A DNA stretch of 6,075 bases from an uncultured Polynucleobacter sp. (GTDB lineage Bacteria; Pseudomonadota; Gammaproteobacteria; Burkholderiales; Burkholderiaceae). How positions within the stretch are numbered: position 1 is the stretch's first letter; each line of letters opens with the position of its first letter. The stretch covers positions 1-6,075 of the forward strand of contig CALKUJ010000341.1 in the NCBI GenBank assembly GCA_937996825.1, in the 5' to 3' direction. Below the pieces are notes generated by a model. It had not been told where the DNA came from. It searched no databases and worked only from the letters and a program-made list of their open reading frames with translations. A program made the translations under genes and the position numbers. This document shows positions 1-5,173 of this stretch, one piece after another.

Positions 1-693
1 GACTACTCAAAAGTAGATTACTCAAATTCCAAACAGAAGGTTGAAATCATCTGTAAAGAACATGGTTCGTTTTGGCAGCTTCCTCAAGGACATATCCGTG
101 GACACAAAAGTGGGTGTCGGAAGTGTGCAATTGAGCAGCTAAGGCTAACCGTTGATGAGTTTGCTGAAAACGCACGGCAAAAGCATGGCGATAAGTATGA
201 CTATTCACGAGTTGCTTACAAAACCAATCACGACAAAGTAGAGTTGATTTGTAAAGAGCATGGTTCGTTCTGGCAACTTCCCATGAACCACATTCAAGGA
301 ACTGGATGTCCAGGATGTGCTGTCACAGGGTTTGATCAGACCAAGCCTGGACTCCTTTATTACCTAGCAGTGGTAACTGATGACAATGAAACGCTTTACA
401 AGATTGGCATCACAAATTTGACGGTGCGTAAGCGTTTTCCAAATGTTGATCTTCGAAGAATTAAGACGCTTAAGACATGGTCTTTTGAGCGCGGTAAAGA
501 GGCTGCTCAACGCGAGGTATCTATTCTGCGAGAGTTTGCTGATGATCTGTATGTGGGGCCTCCAGTTCTCATTGGCGCAGGAAATACAGAGCTTTTTGTG
601 CGGGATGTTCTTGAACTGGATGATCGAGATAACTTGAAATACTTTGAACAATGGTCGCAGAGGTCACTTGATATAGAAGATGAAACTAATTAA
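1..693 (+). CDS. DUF723-like zinc-ribbon protein with C-terminal GIY-YIG-like nuclease domain, 5' end outside the window
   Basis: The frame is open from base 1 to the TAA at 691-693, giving 230 visible residues. Two copies of a zinc-ribbon unit are visible, the first incomplete. Each carries CKEHGSFWQLP followed by HI and a CxxC pair. Likely metal ligands are C18, H21, C39, C42 and then C84, H87, C103, C106, with YDYS lead-ins at residues 1-3 and 65-68. From about residue 118 the chain reads GLLYYLAV...LYKIGIT, matching the GIY and YIG strands of the T5orf172-type branch. It continues with arginines R143/R145, a helix glutamate near E172 and an NTELF segment near residue 195. The family cuts DNA; the ribbons probably bind it. 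The TTG at 244 is internal, because the first ribbon lies upstream of it. Such proteins are common on phages and mobile elements. Target and exact role are unknown; a homing or defence nuclease are both possible. Confidence 0.8.
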   Translation, partial: DYSKVDYSNSKQKVEIICKEHGSFWQLPQGHIRGHKSGCRKCAIEQLRLTVDEFAENARQKHGDKYDYSRVAYKTNHDKVELICKEHGSFWQLPMNHIQGTGCPGCAVTGFDQTKPGLLYYLAVVTDDNETLYKIGITNLTVRKRFPNVDLRRIKTLKTWSFERGKEAAQREVSILREFADDLYVGPPVLIGAGNTELFVRDVLELDDRDNLKYFEQWSQRSLDIEDETN

Positions 694-695
694 AT

Positions 696-727
696 TAAAC
701 AAAGGCACCTTGGGGTGCCTTTGTTTA
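696..727. terminator. Bidirectional rho-independent terminator
   Basis: A perfect 14-bp stem pairs 696-709 with 714-727 around the 4-base loop TTGG. It has a G/C-rich upper stem (GGCACC/GGTGCC) and A/T-rich feet that supply a U tract on either strand. It sits between the convergent stop codons at 691-693 and 732-734, so it can end transcription of both genes. Confidence 0.9.
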
Positions 728-731
728 TTGT

Positions 732-1229
732 TTAAGCCTTACGACTGGGCAAACCCAAAATTGATCGCCGCTCAGGTGCAGCAGATGCAGGTTCATTCAT
801 GCCTTCTTTGATCTTGGAGGTAACCGCCTCAATGCGCTTATCCAACTCTCCCTTGTCAGCCGCAGTGCGAATGACTTGCAGCGACGTAATCACATCAGCG
901 ATGCTGTCAGCTTCAATGGCATTTTTACCGTCCATGATTTCAAGCGTGCGTGCACCGTAACGCACAGTGATGCAAAGCTTGCCCTTTTCATCAGACCACC
1001 ACCATGGCTTGATCTTCTTAGGCACTTCAACCTTGCGACTCTCCCCTGTTTCCGCATCTTTAACCATGCGAACTTTAATGGGCGCAAACTCAGTGCCTGC
1101 TTGCTGTGCTTTTGCAAGTTGAATTTGCTCATCCAGCTTGACGCAGAACTTTTGGCGACGTGCTTGCTGTGGGCTATTTCCGTGCTGAGGTTTACTGTTA
1201 GTGAATTTCAAAGCGCTAAGACCTGACAT
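732..1229 (-). CDS. DUF6641-like accessory protein
   Basis: This 165-residue protein starts at ATG 1229 behind a strong AAGGAG site (1235-1240) with a 6-base spacer. From memory it resembles the DUF6641 family, found on Burkholderiales and Pseudomonas plasmids and integrative elements. Family-like features are the N-terminal MSGLSALKF, a QIQLAKAQQAGTEFAP helix (residues 35-50), VPKKIKPWWW (69-78) and a VRYGARTLE strand (89-97). The remainder is helical and charged, ending in a basic tail. No catalytic motif, signal peptide or membrane segment is visible, and the biochemical role is unknown. It lies downstream of the polymerase-like gene on the same strand with a 118-base gap, so it may receive read-through. 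It also has its own upstream region containing a 23-bp dyad repeat shared with two other transcription units. Confidence 0.75.
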   Translation of the reverse strand: MSGLSALKFTNSKPQHGNSPQQARRQKFCVKLDEQIQLAKAQQAGTEFAPIKVRMVKDAETGESRKVEVPKKIKPWWWSDEKGKLCITVRYGARTLEIMDGKNAIEADSIADVITSLQVIRTAADKGELDKRIEAVTSKIKEGMNEPASAAPERRSILGLPSRKA

Positions 1230-1290
1230 AGTTACTCCTTGTGAATGTGTTGCAGGAATAACAAATTTAGTTTCGGCCTTGGGGTCTGAG

Positions 1291-1330
1291 CAACCGAAAT
1301 CCTAGATAACCCGACAGATTGGACGGACTC
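1291..1330. repeat. Dyad repeat copy A (operator-like)
   Basis: First of three copies of AACCCGNCANNTTGGACGG (core 1308-1330), preceded by CAACCGA (1291-1297), which copy B also has. The core matches copy C at 20 of 23 positions and copy B at 18 of 23. It contains a weak dyad, CCG (1311-1313) and CGG (1324-1326). It ends 79 bases upstream of the DUF6641-like start codon, a position suited to an operator or activator site. Confidence 0.7.
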
Positions 1331-1349
1331 AAAAAACTCTTGCTTTTTT
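1331..1349 (-). terminator. Weak A/T hairpin after the polymerase-like gene
   Basis: Six A's (1331-1336) and six T's (1344-1349) flank CTCTTGC and overlap the polymerase stop codon. On the minus strand this gives a hairpin ending in a T run. With no G/C pairs in the stem it is a poor terminator, so read-through into the DUF6641-like gene is likely. Confidence 0.3.
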
Positions 1350-2922
1350 AGTCAACTGAAAGGTTTGCAAAGTGCTCTCTAGCGCGTCTTTCTTCCTCTT
1401 GGATTCTGGCTTTGTGTTCTGCTTCCGCCAACTCAAGATCAAGGTGTCTAGGCTGATATCGCTCTAGCTGCTTTGGTGACAAGTGCCAATATGGATTATT
1501 GGAATGCTCACGCATGGAAAGCTCGCACTCGTGCTTCAAATCAACTCCAAGTTTCTTTTTAAAGAAGATGGCATCGTGCACATTTGCTATCGGCTCCCGC
1601 CCATGGTCTTTAGCAACTGACCTAACAACATCCATGATTTCGGTTTCATAGTGCTGGTATAGATACGCAAGAATCTTCGACTTACTGGATCTGCCACTAG
1701 GAGTTTTTAAGAAACTTTTAGCTAGTAAATCTTTGCGATGAATTTTGACAACATCGTATATGTAAGCATCCAACTCGCTTTGCTCATGGATAAATGATTT
1801 GACAGTTGCATCCGCTAAGAATCGCTCCCTGTCTTTGCTGTTTTGAATGATGTCAACGATTGCTGGATTACTCCACCCGCCAGCTTCGTTTTGCCAACCA
1901 ACGCTGCTCACCCTTGCGCCAAAACTGATTGCAGTGAATGCTTGTTTTAAGAGTTTGGGTTGTAAATCTTTTGGGACAGGGCTATCTTCTTCAAAGGTGA
2001 AATAGCGCACTGTTTCCATGAAGTCTGCTTTGTCTTCGAGGAAGCCAAGGGTTGCACTAAACACACGACGCAAGTTCTCACCTAGTCCACGGCTATCGAT
2101 GTAGCTTTGAGCCCATCCCATCTTCCAAGCTACAACGCTTGAGCGGATGTCGTACTCCCAACAATCACCAAGCACTGCCCTGCGCAGTTCTTTGTTGATG
2201 TTTTGAACGCTGACGCCCTCGTAATACATTCGTCCAAACTCACTTGGCTTTCTGCGCTGCAAGTAATTTCCATTCATGACACTTGCTACACCCAAAATAA
2301 TTTTGGCTTGGCGTAGTGCTTGCTGTTTTTTTTCAAGAGATAGAAGCTTTGCTTCTGTAGCAATCCAGAAGATGTAGCTCTTCAAGGACTCAATGTCGAC
2401 CTCTAGTAAATCGAAATAATCCTGAATTGGCTTACTTTCGAACTCAGCTGACAACTCAGGGTACAAAGCATTCACGAGCTGATAGTTACTGAACTCGTCA
2501 CCTAAGAGGTATGCATCGAGCGCCTTATCAGTTTTCGCTGATTTCAATATTTCTTCCTCAACCTCTAACGTGTCAATCACAGTTACCCATTTGGTCAATT
2601 TGCACTGACTGAGTTGACCATTCAAGTTAGATCCAACGATCACTGCTTCCACTAGATTGAATCCGTTGTCCTGTAGCCACTTGTGAACGCGAACTTTGAA
2701 AGGTCCGATCTGTCCACCCTGTTGCGCTAACTTTTGTAGGGATAAGGAAAAGAGATCTAGCTTGCGCTGTAAAGGTGTCGCTTCAAAATGCAGGCTCCTA
2801 AAGAGCATTTGCTCAAGTACTGCAATGTATTTAGTGATGGCTTTGTGCGCAGAGGTCGCAGGCTTAGGGAAAGCCTTGTTCAAGGCTTCATAAACTGCGC
2901 TGTTTACGGTGATCTTGATCAT
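1348..2922 (-). CDS. Divergent family A (Pol I-like) polymerase, probable element replicase
   Basis: This 524-residue protein carries the family A polymerase motifs in order, numbered from ATG 2922. GRMYYEGVSVQNI (residues 230-242) aligns gap-free with GRLSSTDPNLQNI of E. coli Pol I. Motif A is YDIRSS with D258, equivalent to D705. Motif B is KQAFTAISFG with K326 and F334-G335, equivalent to K758 and Y766-G767. Motif C is NVHDAIFF with H449-D450, equivalent to H881-D882. The motif B to C spacing equals Pol I (K to D is 124 residues in both). The N-terminal 220 residues show no recognisable 3'-5' or 5' exonuclease motifs, and the C-terminal tail is a charged helix. Family members copy DNA from a primer by two-metal catalysis. 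The role as replicase of this element is inferred from the nearby DnaA-box region. An in-frame TTG at 2967 is a weaker start with no ribosome site. A T7-like RNA polymerase relative is an alternative, but the QNI block favours Pol I. Confidence 0.75.
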   Translation of the reverse strand: MIKITVNSAVYEALNKAFPKPATSAHKAITKYIAVLEQMLFRSLHFEATPLQRKLDLFSLSLQKLAQQGGQIGPFKVRVHKWLQDNGFNLVEAVIVGSNLNGQLSQCKLTKWVTVIDTLEVEEEILKSAKTDKALDAYLLGDEFSNYQLVNALYPELSAEFESKPIQDYFDLLEVDIESLKSYIFWIATEAKLLSLEKKQQALRQAKIILGVASVMNGNYLQRRKPSEFGRMYYEGVSVQNINKELRRAVLGDCWEYDIRSSVVAWKMGWAQSYIDSRGLGENLRRVFSATLGFLEDKADFMETVRYFTFEEDSPVPKDLQPKLLKQAFTAISFGARVSSVGWQNEAGGWSNPAIVDIIQNSKDRERFLADATVKSFIHEQSELDAYIYDVVKIHRKDLLAKSFLKTPSGRSSKSKILAYLYQHYETEIMDVVRSVAKDHGREPIANVHDAIFFKKKLGVDLKHECELSMREHSNNPYWHLSPKQLERYQPRHLDLELAEAEHKARIQEEERRAREHFANLSVD

Positions 2923-2928
2923 CTGCCA

Positions 2929-2933
2929 CTCCC
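2929..2933 (-). promoter_or_regulatory. Ribosome binding site that decides the polymerase start
   Basis: On the minus strand GGGAG lies 6 bases before ATG 2922. The upstream in-frame TTG at 2967 has no purine-rich site before it and lies only a few bases from the predicted transcription start, so ATG 2922 is preferred. Confidence 0.6.
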
Positions 2934-2980
2934 AGACATTGGCTCCAAATAAATCCTGGATTTCCAATGTATTTAGCTGG

Positions 2981-3008
2981 TTTATACAGGTTTCTGGGAA
3001 AAATGCAA
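2981..3008 (-). promoter_or_regulatory. Candidate sigma-70 promoter for the polymerase-like gene
   Basis: Reading the minus strand, TTGCAT (3003-3008) is followed after 16 bases by TATAAA (2981-2986). Transcription would start near 2974 and give a leader of about 50 bases before ATG 2922. None of the 23-bp dyad copies lies close by, so this gene appears to be regulated separately from the others. Confidence 0.45.
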
Positions 3009-3070
3009 AAAGTCACACGCTTATAGTAATTTCATTATCCAAATGACCTGACATGTGCCCAAAATGCCGA

Positions 3071-3099
3071 TTGCTTGGTCATTGAGCTAATTCAAGCAA
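3071..3099. repeat. Inverted repeat in the divergent intergenic region
   Basis: TTGCTTG (3071-3077) and CAAGCAA (3093-3099) form a perfect 7-bp dyad around 15 bases, which themselves contain TTGA...TCAA. It lies between the polymerase promoter and the small plus-strand ORF. No U tract follows. It could be an operator or a structured leader; the function is not evident. Confidence 0.45.
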
Positions 3100-3159
3100 G
3101 TCCTTTCTTCGCATTTGGACCACTTGGCGACGACCCGGCTTCACTCGCATAAGTACTTA

Positions 3160-3324
3160 ATGCACACCTATCAAGCGTCTGTACGTGTAGCCGTAAAAGG
3201 AAGAACCCAACTGGTTAAAACCGAAATTAGGACCATAAACGCGCAAGAAGCGCGTTGGTTGCTATGGGCTCAATACGGCTTTCTCAGCATTCAATCTGGA
3301 CCTACCCAAATATCGAGCAAGTAG
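3160..3324 (+). CDS. Small hypothetical protein of 54 residues
   Basis: From ATG 3160 the frame encodes MHTYQASVRVAVKGRTQ, continues through an EIRTINAQEARWLLWAQYGF segment and ends at TAG 3322-3324. The alternating pattern suggests two beta strands followed by an amphipathic helix. It reads like a real small protein of plasmids and phages rather than noise, but I do not recognise a named family. The open frame reaches back to a TTG at 3115, and neither start has a clear ribosome site. The gene converges with the DUF6876 gene with 8 bases between stop codons. Those bases include most of the palindrome TAGGCCTA (3322-3329), which overlaps the stop. Function is unknown. Confidence 0.5.
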   Translation: MHTYQASVRVAVKGRTQLVKTEIRTINAQEARWLLWAQYGFLSIQSGPTQISSK

Positions 3325-3332
3325 GCCTAATC

Positions 3333-3692
3333 TCAATACTCACTTGGGAGCATGATTACCCAGTGCTCTCCATCCCAGCAGGCATACAGCGAGACCGCTT
3401 CCATCGGAAAATCCGTGTACGGGATCTCTTGCCTTGCTAGTTCTTTGCCATTTCCGTCGTCATAGATCATGGTTGCTTTGATGCCATGCACCTGAACCTT
3501 GATTTGTACGAACCAGTCATGGGTGCCAATCTCGCTGACATGACTGGCAATGGCGTCCATCATCCAAAAGCACTCCGCTTCCTCTGCCAAGTACTTTGTG
3601 CCATCAGTTAGCAAATGGCGTCGGCTAATGCGGTAGTACTTCTCCGTTCCAGTGAAGTGCGTGAGCATGGCAGGGTCAAATGTCTTACGCAT
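3333..3692 (-). CDS. DUF6876 family protein
   Basis: This 119-residue protein carries the family's visible signatures: a GTEKYY block (residues 15-20), LLTDGTKYLAEEAECFWMMD (27-46), IASH (48-51), a strand-rich middle, IPYTDFP, and the C-terminal MLPSEY. Length is normal for the family, which is common on plasmids and integrative elements of proteobacteria and has no established function. There is no signal peptide or membrane segment, so it is presumably cytoplasmic. The start ATG 3692 has a strong GGAGGTG site (3697-3703). It overlaps the 3' end of the preceding 92-residue gene by 8 bases, so the two are probably transcribed together and translationally coupled. Confidence 0.85.
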   Translation of the reverse strand: MRKTFDPAMLTHFTGTEKYYRISRRHLLTDGTKYLAEEAECFWMMDAIASHVSEIGTHDWFVQIKVQVHGIKATMIYDDGNGKELARQEIPYTDFPMEAVSLYACWDGEHWVIMLPSEY

Positions 3693-3963
3693 TGCTCACC
3701 TCCAGCTTTGCCAACTCAGCTTGGCTGTCTGCCAACAAGTCAATGCGTAAGTTTGGTTGGATGTTGCAATACAAATGATTGATTGCGTAGTTGATTACTT
3801 TTGCGCGGTCATAGTCTGTGCCTGCGTTGTCATACTTGTCGGCGTACACCTCCAAGTCATACATTGCTCGCTGAAGAGAGTTGATTGCTGATTGCAGACG
3901 CTCTTTTGCTTCTGTGCGCACTAGCTGCTCTTGCAATGCTTGGATCTCTGGATTAGTTTTCAT
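3685..3963 (-). CDS. Hypothetical helical protein, first gene of a two-gene operon
   Basis: This 92-residue protein starts at ATG 3963 with AAGGA (3970-3974) 6 bases upstream. It is predominantly helical and charged. Residues 1-45 (EIQALQEQLVRTEAKERLQ and beyond) have a heptad-like spacing of leucine, isoleucine and alanine typical of a coiled coil, so it may dimerise. The C-terminal part (NYAINHLYCNIQP onward) is another helix pair. I do not recognise the family. It overlaps the downstream DUF6876 gene by 8 bases, and dyad repeat copy B lies about 70 bases upstream of its start. A structural partner of the DUF6876 protein is possible but only inferred from the coupling. Confidence 0.7.
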   Translation of the reverse strand: MKTNPEIQALQEQLVRTEAKERLQSAINSLQRAMYDLEVYADKYDNAGTDYDRAKVINYAINHLYCNIQPNLRIDLLADSQAELAKLEVSNA

Positions 3964-4018
3964 CTGTAGTCCTTACTTGTTTGTGTGACTTAAGTTTGTT
4001 TTCAGACACACAGATGGA

Positions 4019-4056
4019 CAACCGATATTTGGTAACCCGACATCTTGGACGGGTAC
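4019..4056. repeat. Dyad repeat copy B (operator-like)
   Basis: This second copy has CAACCGA at 4019-4025 and the core at 4034-4056. It is the most symmetric copy, with ACCCG (4035-4039) and CGGGT (4050-4054) around 10 bases. It ends 71 bases upstream of the 92-residue gene. A further CTGGT...ACCAG dyad follows directly. Confidence 0.7.
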
Positions 4057-4122
4057 TGGTTAAAAACTACCAGGGCAAAAGGCTAAGTACTTCACCTAAA
4101 AAATCCGCAGCTCTAGAAATTA

Positions 4123-4134
4123 GGTCTGCAGACC
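4123..4134. repeat. Perfect 12-bp palindrome
   Basis: GGTCTGCAGACC is an uninterrupted 12-bp palindrome in noncoding DNA between copy B and the origin-like region. An overlapping wider dyad, TCTGC (4126-4130) and GCAGA (4146-4150), shares part of it. It could bind a dimeric regulator; nothing else identifies it. Confidence 0.5.
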
Positions 4135-4209
4135 CCATTCGGGCAGCAGATACAAACCGCACTACTTTGCAAAATTTCACTGCTCAAGCGCAAAACTCGA
4201 CGTGTTTAA

Positions 4210-4286
4210 AAGCCCTACAGCACATCGATTTGCAAGCCCGAATACTTTGAGTGCTGAGAGCCCAGATCAGCGCTTGTAGGGCTTGC
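4210..4286. repeat. Nested, competing inverted repeats (structured DNA or RNA)
   Basis: AAGCCCTACA (4210-4219) pairs perfectly with TGTAGGGCTT (4275-4284). Inside it AGCAC (4219-4223) pairs with GTGCT (4251-4255), and GCTGA (4253-4257) with TCAGC (4267-4271). A second AAGCCC-containing arm, GCAAGCCC (4232-4239), can pair with GGGCTTGC (4279-4286) and so competes with the outer stem. The fold borders the DnaA boxes, so a primer or antisense RNA, or a single-strand initiation structure, is plausible. Confidence 0.55.
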
Positions 4287-4296
4287 TATGCAATCT

Positions 4297-4421
4297 GCGC
4301 GAGTTATCCACAGAGCGCGTGAGTTATCCAAGAAAAATCACGAAAAACATAGCTTTTAGTAGATTTCAAAGTTTGAGCGTTGAAATCATTGAAGAAAAAA
4401 ACCGCTCAAAAGTTATCCACA
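4297..4421. other. Candidate replication origin: DnaA boxes, short direct repeats and A/T-rich core
   Basis: Two perfect DnaA boxes, TTATCCACA, lie at 4304-4312 and 4413-4421, with a near-match TTATCCAAG at 4324-4332, all on the plus strand. The first two sit in a direct repeat, GCGCGAGTTATCCA (4297-4310) and GCGCGTGAGTTATCCA (4315-4330), exactly 20 bases (about two helical turns) from box to box. Between the second and third boxes lies an A/T-rich stretch (4331-4402) suited to duplex opening. It holds two overlapping dyads. No ORF here is convincing. The DnaA-box consensus is established; origin activity is inferred. Confidence 0.6.
4362..4410. repeat. Two overlapping dyads inside the A/T-rich core
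   Basis: GATTTCAA (4362-4369) is the perfect reverse complement of TTGAAATC (4380-4387), with a 10-base loop. That loop contains TTTGAGCG (4372-4379), whose perfect complement CGCTCAAA lies at 4403-4410. The two 8-bp stems are mutually exclusive, so the core can switch between two folds. Confidence 0.6.
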
Positions 4422-4453
4422 GTCAGTTCATATCGCCCTGCTCCAACCCCAGA

Positions 4454-4486
4454 AACCCGCCACTTTGGACGGACTCAGGTTGTCCA
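4454..4486. repeat. Dyad repeat copy C (operator-like), upstream of the recombinase
   Basis: This third copy has its core at 4454-4476, identical to copy A at 20 of 23 positions including the final GGACTC. Here TGGAC (4466-4470) also forms a dyad with GTCCA (4482-4486). It ends 68 bases before the recombinase start. The A/T-rich bases 4487-4500 beside it could hold a promoter -10 region, so a bound protein could regulate the recombinase. Confidence 0.7.
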
Positions 4487-4544
4487 GATAAATATATGAA
4501 AACACAATGCAATTAACGCAAACACATGATTTAGGAGAAACGAA

Positions 4545-5117
4545 ATGGCACAAGCAAAAACACTCACAGCAACTGATATTGAACAGTTGCTCAACTACAT
4601 CAATACACGCAAGTACGCAGCGCGTAACCGTTCAATGATGCTGCTCACGCACTGGGCAGGTTTGCGCATTGGAGAAGTTGCTTGCTTACGCTGGAGCGAT
4701 GTAACAAACAGCGACGGGCAAGTGAAAGATGAGATCCGTTTGCTGCCCGACATGACTAAAGGCCGTCATGCACGTACGGTGTTCGTTAGCGCAAAGCTCA
4801 AAGCAGAGTTACAAGCCTACGCAGACCAGACAAAGTGCGTTGAACGCAGCTACCCATTTTTTGCAAGCCAAAAAAGCGTTAAAGCAGGATTTAGCGCAAA
4901 CAGCTTGTCTCAAACGTTTGCCCTGCTATACGATGGCGCTGGGCTTGAAGGCGCTAGCAGCCACAGCGGTCGAAGAACATTCCTCACAAACCTTGCTAAC
5001 AAGGGCACAGCGATTCACTTGCTCAAAACACTTGCTGGGCACCGCAGCATCCAAACCACCGCTATGTACCTGTACAGCAGCCCAGCTCAGTTGAAGGCGG
5101 TGGTTGAGTTGGCTTAA
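4545..5117 (+). CDS. Short tyrosine recombinase (catalytic domain only)
   Basis: This 190-residue protein starts at ATG 4545 with AGGAG (4533-4537) 7 bases upstream. All catalytic positions of the tyrosine recombinase family are present: R41 (AGLRIGE), K72 (TKGRHAR), H140 and R143 (HSGRR), H166 (AGHRS) and the nucleophile Y175 (TTAMY). The chain begins at the usual start of the catalytic fold, so the N-terminal core-binding (SAM-like) domain is absent. That is the FimB/FimE size class, which inverts DNA between short repeats, and similar short enzymes occur on plasmids. Y175 would form the covalent DNA link. Integration, inversion or multimer resolution are all possible; no attachment site was identified. 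The upstream origin-like region and dyad copy C suggest it belongs to the same element. Confidence 0.9.
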   Translation: MAQAKTLTATDIEQLLNYINTRKYAARNRSMMLLTHWAGLRIGEVACLRWSDVTNSDGQVKDEIRLLPDMTKGRHARTVFVSAKLKAELQAYADQTKCVERSYPFFASQKSVKAGFSANSLSQTFALLYDGAGLEGASSHSGRRTFLTNLANKGTAIHLLKTLAGHRSIQTTAMYLYSSPAQLKAVVELA

Positions 5118-5173
5118 TTCATAACCAACTGCTGCAAAACGACAAACCCTACCTCAGAAATGAGAGATTGCTG

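Noticed and set aside
244..693. A complete gene starting at TTG 244
   Set aside because: The frame is open to base 1 and encodes another zinc ribbon upstream, so the gene starts outside the window.
2923..2967. TTG start at 2967 for the polymerase-like gene
   Set aside because: There is no ribosome site and the position is almost at the predicted transcription start. ATG 2922 has GGGAG at good spacing, though the longer form is not excluded.
3981..4250. Plus-strand frame of 89 codons
   Set aside because: It starts at TTG without a ribosome site, runs through dyad copy B, the 12-bp palindrome and part of the structured segment, and its product looks random.
1291..4476. The three dyad repeats as recombinase attachment sites or an integron attC array
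   Set aside because: There are no attC core sites, the copies sit at regular distances before genes, and no gene-cassette arrangement lies between them; operators fit better.
1291..4476. A CRISPR array
   Set aside because: The repeats are far apart and unequal in spacing, with genes rather than spacers between them.
4283..4516. Plus-strand frame of 77 codons over the origin-like region
   Set aside because: No ATG or ribosome site at the start; it spans the DnaA boxes and copy C, and its composition follows the A/T-rich DNA rather than a protein.
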